From contig JASMTQ010000075.1 in the NCBI GenBank assembly GCA_041694275.1, positions 1 to 26,768 on the forward strand: a stretch of 26,768 bases of DNA. Direction: 5' to 3'. This document shows positions 7,522 to 14,465 of this stretch, piece by piece. Source of the stretch: M55B118 sp041694275. Its GTDB lineage: Bacteria > Bacillota_I > Bacilli_A > Izemoplasmatales > Izemoplasmataceae. The first letter of the stretch is position 1; the number at the start of each line of letters is the position of its first letter. A program made the translations under genes and the position numbers. Under the pieces are notes generated by a model. The model was given only the letters and a program-made list of their open reading frames with translations, was not told the origin of the DNA and searched no databases.

Positions 7522-8312
7522 TCAATCATTCCTTTCGCGGTTTCCAAGGGTTCGTCAGTATCGCTTTCTTCTTCATGAAACCCGTTTTCTCTTAAAAATG
7601 CAAGAATTTCTTCTAGGGGAACGGCTAGACTGCGTTCAGCCTCTCCTTCAACACCCCAAGTATTGATGCCTATCAGGCGGCCTTCAATATCGGTAAGCGC
7701 GCCGCCTGAGTTCCCAGGATAAATAAGCGCACTATGATACACGACGTCAAAATCAACATCTCCGGTTTCAACCATTCCGATGTACTGACCAAACGTCACA
7801 ATCGAGTTGACCGCGCTCGGATTTCCAACCGCAAGCACCATCTCGTCTTTTTCCATCTCAAGGTTTTCAACAATCTCGATCACGCCAAGATCATACTCCC
7901 CGATCTCAAAACGAAGAATAGAAAGATCACGGCTAGCGTCCGTCGCGAGGACTTCTGCGGGAATCTCGTCTTCCACCATGGAAGGCACAACATCCACAAT
8001 GACTTCATCGTAGTCCTTCGGATCCACCACGTGGAAATTGGTAAGCGCGTAGTAATAGGTATCCCCTTTTAAGAAAATCACGCCGCTTCCCTGTGATTCA
8101 CCGGTCCTATCAAAGAAACGCCCGTCTTCCTTGTATTCAACATTCACACCGACATTCGCCCGTCTTAAAAGCGTACGGGATTCAATCATGGAATCTTCAA
8201 GATCATACGTATTTCCCTGGATGCTGAAATCTTCTGTAAACGCACATCCGCTTATGGTTAGAACCATGAGAATAATCAGTGTGAACATGGCAAGTTTTCT
8301 TACGGTTTTCAT
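7518..8312 (-). CDS. lipid-anchored trypsin-like serine protease (S1C, HtrA-like, no PDZ)
   Basis: A 264-residue exported protease. The signal peptide ends in ISGC (Cys23), predicting a lipoprotein. The triad is His94 in TNFHVV, Asp129 in SRDLSILR and Ser202 in PGNSGGAL, all in the order and spacing of HtrA/DegP proteases. There is no PDZ domain: the protein ends in an acidic tail after about residue 245. An ATG at 8318 touches the GAAGGA ribosome site with no gap, so the ATG at 8312, six bases away, is preferred. It is first in a coupled pair with pcp, and transcription may run on into the third endonuclease gene. Role: degrading or clearing proteins at the outer membrane face; lack of PDZ suggests no peptide-sensing regulation of the DegS kind. 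Confidence 0.9.
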   Translation of the reverse strand: MKTVRKLAMFTLIILMVLTISGCAFTEDFSIQGNTYDLEDSMIESRTLLRRANVGVNVEYKEDGRFFDRTGESQGSGVIFLKGDTYYYALTNFHVVDPKDYDEVIVDVVPSMVEDEIPAEVLATDASRDLSILRFEIGEYDLGVIEIVENLEMEKDEMVLAVGNPSAVNSIVTFGQYIGMVETGDVDFDVVYHSALIYPGNSGGALTDIEGRLIGINTWGVEGEAERSLAVPLEEILAFLRENGFHEEESDTDEPLETAKGMIE

Positions 8313-8341
8313 GGCCATTCCTTCTTTCTTTATCTGTCTAT

Positions 8342-8365
8342 ATTATACATCATGACATCCATGAT
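8342..8365 (-). promoter_or_regulatory. promoter with overlapping inverted repeat for protease/pcp
   Basis: Minus-strand TATAAT at 8347-8342, about 20 bases before the ribosome site. Immediately upstream, in the spacer region, is a perfect inverted repeat ATCATG-5 bases-CATGAT (8349-8365) that could be an operator. No convincing -35 is seen. Confidence 0.5.
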
Positions 8366-8407
8366 AGCATAAAATTTACTGTAATCCCTTTCACCAACGC
8401 TAAAAAG

Positions 8408-8416
8408 TGTTATAAT
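8408..8416 (+). promoter_or_regulatory. extended -10 promoter for double-nuclease lipoprotein
   Basis: TG-T-TATAAT at 8408-8416, 24 bases before the ATG, with AAAGGAGAG at 8425-8433 as ribosome site. A weak CTTTCA lies 17 bases upstream. It is divergent to the protease promoter. Confidence 0.65.
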
Positions 8417-8439
8417 GTTTTGTTAAAGGAGAGAGAAAA

Positions 8440-10281
8440 ATGAAAAAACTGACTTTATTCATAGTAACACTTATCGCCCTTTTCACCCTCACCGCTTGTG
8501 GTGAAGAGGAAGGCTACGACCTTGAAAAAGGCAAAACCCCGGTCACAGACAACCTGGAACTCACAGAAGATTATGAAACCATGAACTTCATCGATGATGG
8601 CATCGGCGAGGCCACACTCGATAAGTGCAACGACGGTGACACCGCAAACTTCACTGTGGACGGTGAAACCATCACTGTTAGATTCCTAGGCATCGACACC
8701 CCTGAAAGCGGACACGTCATCGAACCCTTTGGGATCGCCGCAGGAGAGTATGCGTGTGACGTGATGAGCAGCGCTGAGACCATCGTGCTTGAAAGTGATC
8801 CAAACAGTGAAAGAACCGGCACTTATGGGCGCTACCTCGCCTACGTATGGGCGGATGGGAGACTTCTCAATCTAGAAATGATCGAACAGGGATTCGCCCC
8901 TGCGAGCGGAGTCGCCGATCTCAAATACGGCGATGAGATGAGCGAAGCGATGGACAACGCCGAAACACTCGAAATAAGAATCCACGGCGAAGAGGATCCC
9001 GACTTCTATTACGGTGATCCCATCGATGTCACCATCGAAGAACTCGTCAAAAACCCTGAAGAATACTACCTGAAACGCGTCAACGTTGAAGGCATCGTCT
9101 CTGAAAAAATCGGAGCGCATCCCTTCATCCAATCAGAAGACGGCGAACACGGCATCTTCTTCAACCTCGGTCACGAATCTTCTAGCGCACTCGGCGAAGG
9201 CTACAAGGTCATCATCGAGGACGCACAATTCGCCTACGACACCAAGGACTTTGAAGGCCTGCATCTAACAAACTTTGACTCCAAAAACCTCGAAAACCCG
9301 GCAGACTATGATGAATACGACTACACCGTGCATTCAATCCCCTTCCCTGAGCTCACCATCACAGAAACCGGACTCGTCAACGAATACAGTGATCTGACAA
9401 TCACAGGCATCGACAAGGACCAGCAGATTTTCACAGTTCAAGATAGCGAAGGCAACACCATGCCGGTTCACCAACATGAAAACCAGGCGCAGAACCGACT
9501 GGATTTCGATACCTTGAGCGTTAACGATACCATCACTTTAAGAGCCACACTGAGTGAACACCAGGGTGAACTCACATTCTTCTTATCCCATAAGGATGAC
9601 GTCGAAGTCACAGGCAGCGCGCCTGTGACTTCTTCATACTACTTCCCTGATGAACACCCCTTTGGATACGACGGCCCCCGCCTTGATGAAAGCTACATGG
9701 AGATGGATCTATATACTGAATCAGGCAGTGACGTCTATGGTGGAGGCGGCGCATTTGATAGCGCGCTTGATTATTGTATAGACGGTGATACGACCGTGTT
9801 TGACTATCCAGGTGAAATCGACAGCCGCATCGAAAGCGACGCAAACAGCACACGGTATTTGAATGTCGATACCCCTGAGACTTTCAGCGGCGGTGAAGAG
9901 GAGTGGGGCAAGACCGCATCCGTCTACACCTGCAAGATGCTTACGAATGCGGAAGACATCATCCTTCAGACCGACCCCGGAGATTACCTCACGGGCAACT
10001 ACGGAAGGCTCCTCGCCTGGGTCTGGGTTAAAATGGACGCCTCAAGCGAATACGAGCTTCTCAACTACAACATCGTGCGTCACGGACTTGGTGAAGTCAA
10101 GTATGAATTCGGCGCGGGTGAAACCGACGTGACCGTCTACGACGGCCTTACCTACAACGAATGGATGCACGCGGGTGAAACCATCGCACGCGAAGAAAAC
10201 CGCGGCATGCACGGAAGTCTTGAAGATTACTACTGGGACTATGAAACCAATTCACCCGACTGGGAACGTTGGAACAATTGA
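8440..10281 (+). CDS. secreted lipoprotein with two staphylococcal-nuclease domains
   Basis: A 613-residue lipoprotein nuclease (LTAC lipobox, Cys20). Thermonuclease (SNase) domain 1 spans about 55-185 and domain 2 about 438-600. Between them lie two predicted OB-like segments (about 193-290 and 301-395), an arrangement reminiscent of B. subtilis YhcR. Catalytic residues of S. aureus nuclease (Arg35, Asp40, Glu43, Arg87) align with R81, D86, E89, R131 in domain 1 and R472, D477, E480, R523 in domain 2. The calcium-loop DGD is present in both (65-67, 448-450), so both look active. Each domain also has a cysteine just before DGD and another in the following helix (C63/C106; C446/C498), suggesting one disulfide per domain. 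Divergent from the protease operon; CorA follows 38 bases later. Role: calcium-dependent cleavage of DNA or RNA outside the cell to nucleotides. Confidence 0.92.
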   Translation: MKKLTLFIVTLIALFTLTACGEEEGYDLEKGKTPVTDNLELTEDYETMNFIDDGIGEATLDKCNDGDTANFTVDGETITVRFLGIDTPESGHVIEPFGIAAGEYACDVMSSAETIVLESDPNSERTGTYGRYLAYVWADGRLLNLEMIEQGFAPASGVADLKYGDEMSEAMDNAETLEIRIHGEEDPDFYYGDPIDVTIEELVKNPEEYYLKRVNVEGIVSEKIGAHPFIQSEDGEHGIFFNLGHESSSALGEGYKVIIEDAQFAYDTKDFEGLHLTNFDSKNLENPADYDEYDYTVHSIPFPELTITETGLVNEYSDLTITGIDKDQQIFTVQDSEGNTMPVHQHENQAQNRLDFDTLSVNDTITLRATLSEHQGELTFFLSHKDDVEVTGSAPVTSSYYFPDEHPFGYDGPRLDESYMEMDLYTESGSDVYGGGGAFDSALDYCIDGDTTVFDYPGEIDSRIESDANSTRYLNVDTPETFSGGEEEWGKTASVYTCKMLTNAEDIILQTDPGDYLTGNYGRLLAWVWVKMDASSEYELLNYNIVRHGLGEVKYEFGAGETDVTVYDGLTYNEWMHAGETIAREENRGMHGSLEDYYWDYETNSPDWERWNN

Positions 10282-10291
10282 CGATTATTCA

Positions 10292-10300
10292 TGCTATACT
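10292..10300 (+). promoter_or_regulatory. possible extended -10 before corA
   Basis: TG-C-TATACT at 10292-10300. A start seven bases on would leave only about 13 bases of leader, right at the AGAGGAGG ribosome site, so this is doubtful; read-through from the nuclease gene is the alternative. Confidence 0.3.
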
Positions 10301-10319
10301 GTAAGAGAGGAGGCATAGT

Positions 10320-11330
10320 ATGAAAATAGCGCATTATTTCACCCCGAAATCTTTCAAATACAGTGGCGTGCACAAAGACATCCCAACAAGCATCACAGAC
10401 ACCCATTTCAGTGAAGACACCTTTAAAACTTTTGATGGGCATACTCCGGATGCGTCTTTAAAACACCACATCAAAGTCGTAGGACTGAGCGACGTCACAA
10501 AAATCAGACAAATGCTTGAATCCTATCACATCCCATCCCTCATCATCGAAGATGTCTTCAACGTTTCACAGCGCGACAAGATCGAACACTTCGATGACAC
10601 GCTTTTTGTGGCGATGGACGTAAACTACATGAAAGACCGGACCTTCAAAAAGGACTATTTCACCGCCATCCTTACCGACCACGTTCTTTTCACCTTCCAT
10701 GAGACGACCCCTGAATACCTCACGCCTCTTGATACCCTGGTTGAAAAAAGCGATGAAACAAGAAAGCGCCCCATTGATTATCTCTTTTACGAACTGCTCG
10801 ACATGATCACCGACATGCATCTAAGTGTGTATGAACACCTTAAACGCGAAGGACTCCGCCTTGAAGACGAACTTTTGGAAACAAAAACCGTCGACCAGGA
10901 GAAATTCTACCTCATCCGTAAAAGACTCCTCGCGCTTAAAAACAGCGTTACCCCGATTTATGATGAACTAAGACGAGACGTCCACAAGAAAACAGCCCTC
11001 ATTCACCCAGACACCCTGCCTTTTTTTGACGATCTGATTGATCACCTCGCCCGGCTTGAGAGTGATCTAACAGAATCAAGAGAACTCATGCGTCATCTGC
11101 TTGATCTGCACACCAACAACCAGTCCCACAAGATGAACCAGATCATGACCACGCTCACGTTGTTTTCAGCCATATTCATCCCCCTTTCCTTTCTCACGGG
11201 GTTCTTCGGTATGAACTTCGTCCATTTCGAAGTCCTTGAATACGAACACGCTCTCGGTTTCTTCATCGGTGCGTGTTTCCTTGTTGCGGCGTTTATGGTT
11301 CTACTTTTCAAACGCATGCGCTGGTTTTAA
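10320..11330 (+). CDS. CorA-family magnesium/divalent metal transporter
   Basis: A 336-residue inner-membrane channel subunit of the CorA family. A large cytoplasmic N-terminal alpha/beta domain and long helices (about 1-270) precede two C-terminal membrane helices (about 277-296 and 310-330) joined by the signature G297-M298-N299 in the loop. Only a short basic tail (KRMRWF) follows, as expected. In the family the protein forms pentamers that carry Mg2+, and in some members Co2+, Ni2+ or Zn2+; the substrate cannot be told from sequence. The loop after GMN lacks the usual acidic MPEL-type motif (it reads FVHFEV), which may alter selectivity. Ribosome site AGAGGAGG. Next to metal-dependent nucleases, but no direct link can be shown. 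Confidence 0.9.
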   Translation: MKIAHYFTPKSFKYSGVHKDIPTSITDTHFSEDTFKTFDGHTPDASLKHHIKVVGLSDVTKIRQMLESYHIPSLIIEDVFNVSQRDKIEHFDDTLFVAMDVNYMKDRTFKKDYFTAILTDHVLFTFHETTPEYLTPLDTLVEKSDETRKRPIDYLFYELLDMITDMHLSVYEHLKREGLRLEDELLETKTVDQEKFYLIRKRLLALKNSVTPIYDELRRDVHKKTALIHPDTLPFFDDLIDHLARLESDLTESRELMRHLLDLHTNNQSHKMNQIMTTLTLFSAIFIPLSFLTGFFGMNFVHFEVLEYEHALGFFIGACFLVAAFMVLLFKRMRWF

Positions 11331-11339
11331 GGGTTATCG

Positions 11340-11368
11340 TTTACAATTAATCTCATTTGCCATATAAT
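11340..11368 (+). promoter_or_regulatory. strong promoter of prenyl-metabolism operon
   Basis: TTTACA (11340-11345), exactly 17 bases, then TATAAT (11363-11368). Transcription would start near 11375, about 20 bases before the ATG, with a GGGGG ribosome site between. The best housekeeping promoter match in the window. Confidence 0.8.
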
Positions 11369-11394
11369 GAAGTCGAAATAAAGGGGGCCAACAC

Positions 11395-12246
11395 ATGGAA
11401 ACCATTGAACAGTTCATCGAAAAAGAACCCGCACTTCATGACGCACTGAGCAACCTGCCCGAAAAGAAAAAAGAAGCCGTATACGCAATTTATGCGTACT
11501 TCAAAACCGCCAAAAAGGCCGCACGCATCGACAAGGACCTTGAAGCCCTTCAGGAAATGAAAAAAGATACCAAGGACACCTTCGAAGGCCAGGTTCCAAA
11601 GAAACTTCTTTTTGAAAAACTCTATGAAAGCGCCATGCGCTTTCCAAACGATATCACCCCGTACATGGAGCTCCTTGACGGCGTGAAAGACGATTACTAC
11701 CAAAAAGAAATCAAGACCGATGCGGCCCTTGAAGCCTACGCCGCAAAAACCATGGGCAACTTCACGAAAATGCTTTTGCCCGTTCTTGCGCAAAAGACCT
11801 TCAAGGAAAACCCGAAACCCTTGAAAAGCGCGGCCGCCTCTCTCGCCCACGCTCTCACGATCACCACGATTCTAAGGAATGTGCGCGACGATCTCATTGA
11901 CAGACGTCTTTTCTTCCCCACAGACATCATGGAACAAAACAAGGTGAAGATTGAAACCCTTAGAACAGGCATCGTAACCCCGGAATACAGAAGCATGGTC
12001 GAACAGTACATCGACAAGGCACTTGAAGAATTCGAAACATTCTATGGCGCACTTGAACATTTTGACAACGACGCCATCGAACCCGTATTCACCGCCCTCA
12101 AGTACTACGAAGGCTTGCTCCGTGAAATCCGCAAGAACGACTACAACAACATCACCAAGCGCCACAAACTCTCAAAATTCAGAAAATGGCTTTTAAGACG
12201 CAAAACCCAGAAGGAACTCCAAAAAAGAGGCCTTAAAAAGTCATGA
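11395..12246 (+). CDS. squalene/phytoene synthase-fold protein with eroded aspartate motifs
   Basis: A 283-residue protein of the squalene/phytoene synthase family, which normally joins two prenyl diphosphates head to head. Family regions: the IYAYF helix (32-36), the substrate helix AAKTMGN (116-122) and ILRNVRDD (159-166) followed by DRRLFFP (169-175), equivalent to the second aspartate motif. Key residues differ: the first motif, normally DDIVD after IYAFCRYA, reads K40-K-A-A-R44, and the second motif begins with Asn162 instead of Asp while keeping D165/D166. Mg-diphosphate binding at the first site should be lost, so ordinary synthase activity is doubtful. B. subtilis YisP, an altered family member, acts as a farnesyl diphosphate phosphatase, so hydrolysis is one option; a structural or assembly role is another. 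The C-terminus is basic. It is first in a three-gene operon with two prenol-kinase-like membrane proteins. Confidence 0.8.
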   Translation: METIEQFIEKEPALHDALSNLPEKKKEAVYAIYAYFKTAKKAARIDKDLEALQEMKKDTKDTFEGQVPKKLLFEKLYESAMRFPNDITPYMELLDGVKDDYYQKEIKTDAALEAYAAKTMGNFTKMLLPVLAQKTFKENPKPLKSAAASLAHALTITTILRNVRDDLIDRRLFFPTDIMEQNKVKIETLRTGIVTPEYRSMVEQYIDKALEEFETFYGALEHFDNDAIEPVFTALKYYEGLLREIRKNDYNNITKRHKLSKFRKWLLRRKTQKELQKRGLKKS

Positions 12247-12863
12247 TGGGCCTGATTTTATCCTATGGCTTCATAGGCGCCTTGGTCGGCGCCTCTTTTT
12301 TACTGTCAAAACTGCCCTTCATACACAGTGAAGGCGCAAGGAAGTTCCTTCACATATCGGTCGTTCACTGGATAGTGATCGCGCCCTTCTTATTTGACGA
12401 ATGGACGCTTGCCATCATCGTGCCGCTCACCTTCATCTTCATCAACGCCTTCGTCGCAAGACACGACATTCTTTCCTTCATGAAACCTAGAGACGGCCTC
12501 ACTGAATACGGAAGCGTGCTCTACGCCGTCAGCCTCACGTTCCTCACCTTCTTTCTCTATAGTGACGGCATGAGGGAGACTGTTTATTTCGCGGCCCTTA
12601 CCATGGGCTACGCCGACGGACTCAGCGCCCTCGCCGGCACGTTTTTCGGTAAAATCAAGGTCTACAAAAATAAAACGCTCATCGGTGTCCTTACCATGTT
12701 CATTGTCACCGCACTGATAGGCATCATTTTGTTCCCTTCACAGATTCTTGTGGTTTTACTCATTTCACTTGTGACCGCGTTCACTGAACTCTATTTTTTC
12801 AGAGGCCTTGACAATATCAGCGTACCGCTCATGGTACTCATCCTTGGAGTGATGCTTCTATGA
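12243..12863 (+). CDS. dolichol/phytol kinase-like membrane protein (VTE5/SEC59 family)
   Basis: A 206-residue integral membrane protein, about six or seven helices, of the CTP-dependent polyprenol kinase family (dolichol kinase, phytol kinase VTE5), related to phosphatidate cytidylyltransferases. Motifs: R33-K-F-L-H37 after the first helix, DGLTEYGSVLYAV (83-95), the nucleotide-site Y-A-D-G-L-S-A-L-A-G-T-F-F-G (122-135), K143-T-L-I-G-V, and G-L-D-N-I-S-V-P-L (188-196). These are the family's main conserved blocks, so catalysis is likely. It would phosphorylate a prenyl alcohol at the membrane, using CTP in characterised relatives. The ATG at 12243 overlaps the previous stop by four bases; a second ATG follows at once. 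It overlaps the next gene by four bases. Confidence 0.85.
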   Translation: MMGLILSYGFIGALVGASFLLSKLPFIHSEGARKFLHISVVHWIVIAPFLFDEWTLAIIVPLTFIFINAFVARHDILSFMKPRDGLTEYGSVLYAVSLTFLTFFLYSDGMRETVYFAALTMGYADGLSALAGTFFGKIKVYKNKTLIGVLTMFIVTALIGIILFPSQILVVLLISLVTAFTELYFFRGLDNISVPLMVLILGVMLL

Positions 12864-13561
12864 TCGATGCATTCATCATCGGGTTCCTTATAAGTCTTAT
12901 AGTCACGCTTATCGCCTACTACAAAGAATCACTCAACACCTCTGGTGCCTTTACGGCGCTTATCACCGGGACGCTCATCTATGGGTTTGGCGGATGGTTC
13001 GCCTTCACGGGACTCATGCTTTTTTTCATCCCCGCGAGTGTCGTCCCCTTCTCTGACCATGAAACAAAAGGGAGGAACGCCAGACAGGTTCTTGGAAAAA
13101 GCTTTATCGCGCTTTATTTTGCCGTCCTTTACTTCTTTTTGGACGACAGTGTCTGGCTTTTATTCATGATTGCGTCTTTATCAGGCGCCGCAGCCGATAC
13201 CTGGTCCAGCCTCATAGGCAAGCGTTTCGGGGTGAACCCTCGAATTCTACCAACCTTCAGGGCCGTCAAAAAAGGCACCCCCGGAGGCGTGAGTCTTTAT
13301 GGCATACTCGCTTCTTTGGTGGTTTCATTTTTCTTCGGCCTTTATCATTACGCAGTCTTCGGTGAGCTTGGAAGCATTCTTCTCATTGCGGGGATTGGTA
13401 TTCTGACCGCGCTTTTTGACAGCCTCTTCAACACACTCAGACAAAGCCAGGACCCTGTAAACCGTTCTCTGCGCTTTTACTTCTTCGATTCCGAGTTCAT
13501 GAACTTTTTAAGCAACGCCCTGGCGATGCTCGTACTCGCAGGCATCATCTGGTTCATTTAG
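12860..13561 (+). CDS. DUF92/TMEM19 family membrane protein (VTE6-like prenyl-phosphate kinase)
   Basis: A 233-residue membrane protein, about six helices, of the DUF92 family, whose plant/cyanobacterial member VTE6 acts as phytyl-phosphate kinase. Blocks seen: GAFTALITG (29-37), the RNARQVLGKS stretch (72-81), S-G-A-A-A-D-T-W-S-S (108-117), K-K-G-T-P-G-G-V-S-L-Y-G (136-147) and D187-S-L-F-N-T-L-R-Q-S-Q (to 196). The ATGA overlap with the kinase gene implies co-translation. In plants VTE5 makes the monophosphate and VTE6 the diphosphate; the same two families fused in one operon here suggest a two-step route from prenol to prenyl diphosphate. The specific prenol is unknown. A strong terminator follows. 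Confidence 0.88.
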   Translation: MIDAFIIGFLISLIVTLIAYYKESLNTSGAFTALITGTLIYGFGGWFAFTGLMLFFIPASVVPFSDHETKGRNARQVLGKSFIALYFAVLYFFLDDSVWLLFMIASLSGAAADTWSSLIGKRFGVNPRILPTFRAVKKGTPGGVSLYGILASLVVSFFFGLYHYAVFGELGSILLIAGIGILTALFDSLFNTLRQSQDPVNRSLRFYFFDSEFMNFLSNALAMLVLAGIIWFI

Positions 13562-13565
13562 TTTG

Positions 13566-13608
13566 AAAAACCGCGTCTTTTCCACTTTTTGGAAAGGACG
13601 CGGTTTTT
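13566..13608. terminator. bidirectional terminator between convergent operons
   Basis: A 13-bp stem (CCGCGTCTTTTCC at 13571-13583 with its partner at 13591-13603, one G-T pair) and 7-base loop, with As on the left and Ts on the right. It serves the DUF92 gene (+) and the PHP gene (-). Confidence 0.92.
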
Positions 13609-13625
13609 ATATGTACGTAGATGCG

Positions 13626-14456
13626 TTATTGTTTAAGCGCAGTCAGGAACTTATCAAGGGGCTCACCTTCCAGGGTCACATCTCCGATATCTCCATGCGA
13701 AGGGTCGTTTTCAATCCCGTGGTAATCACTGCCCGCAGTGATGAAGTGCCCATATCTTTTCGCGTAGGCTTTGTAATACTCCGTATCCGATTCGTCGTTC
13801 CTCGGATAAATCGCTTCAAGTCCGTCAAAGGTATGACCAAGCACCTTGTCATGAACGGAAGGTTTGAGAAGCACTGGGTGGGCGAGGACGCTCAGGGCTC
13901 CGTGTTTTCTAAGCAGTTTCACACCTTCTTCAAGAGAAAGCTCAGTGGACGGCACGTAGGCTTTCGTATGCTCTCCGATGAAGGTATCGAAGATGTAGTT
14001 GTGGGAGTATTCAGGGTAGTTTCTCCTGATGGCCTGGGCGATGTGTGGACGCGCGATGATGCCTCTTGAGAGTTCGACCAGCGTATCGTAGTCAATCTCT
14101 ATGTCGAAGTGCTTTTTCAAATTCTCAATAAAGGTTTTGGCGCGCTTTTCGCGCCCAGTCCTGATCATGTCGTAGTAGGCTTCCATGGCTTTATCTGCGT
14201 ACCCTTCGCCTTTGAAATAGCCTAGAACATGGACGCTTTTGCCTTTGTAAAGCGTTGAGAGCTCAATGCCTGGGATGTAGGTGATGTCAAACTCCCTGGC
14301 CAGAGCTTTATTTTCTTCTACGGCTTCTTTTTTGCAGACGTCGTGATCGGTGATTGCGATCACGTCCATTCCTTTTTCCTTGGCTCTTTTGAAAACTTCA
14401 CGGTTTGTGAGGCGTCCATCGGACGCTTTGGTATGCATATGCAAATCTGCTTTCAT
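13626..14456 (-). CDS. PHP-domain phosphoesterase (TrpH/YciV/RNase AM family)
   Basis: A 276-residue cytosolic metal-dependent phosphoesterase. Motifs: D4-L-H6-M-H8-T with S-D13-G, ITDHD (35-39), E65 in PGIELS, H76 in VHVLGY, ARPHIA (135-140), LAHP (191-194) and GSDYHG (242-247), the full trinuclear-metal set. E. coli and Chromobacterium relatives cleave 3',5'-bisphosphonucleotides and shorten RNA 5' to 3'. Length agrees with the family (about 280). The ribosome site AAGGTGAT lies nine bases after the stop of the SbcC-like gene, so it is the last gene of a four-gene operon. Downstream position to a nuclease complex suggests a joint role in clearing oligonucleotides, by inference. Confidence 0.9.
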   Translation of the reverse strand: MKADLHMHTKASDGRLTNREVFKRAKEKGMDVIAITDHDVCKKEAVEENKALAREFDITYIPGIELSTLYKGKSVHVLGYFKGEGYADKAMEAYYDMIRTGREKRAKTFIENLKKHFDIEIDYDTLVELSRGIIARPHIAQAIRRNYPEYSHNYIFDTFIGEHTKAYVPSTELSLEEGVKLLRKHGALSVLAHPVLLKPSVHDKVLGHTFDGLEAIYPRNDESDTEYYKAYAKRYGHFITAGSDYHGIENDPSHGDIGDVTLEGEPLDKFLTALKQ

Positions 14457-14465
14457 AGTATCACC

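Noticed and set aside
11353..11850. Open frame of 165 codons on the minus strand
   Set aside because: Antisense to the squalene-synthase-fold gene, which has the promoter, ribosome site and operon context.
13563..14069. Open frame of 168 codons on the plus strand
   Set aside because: Begins inside the terminator and runs antisense to the PHP gene with intact metal motifs.
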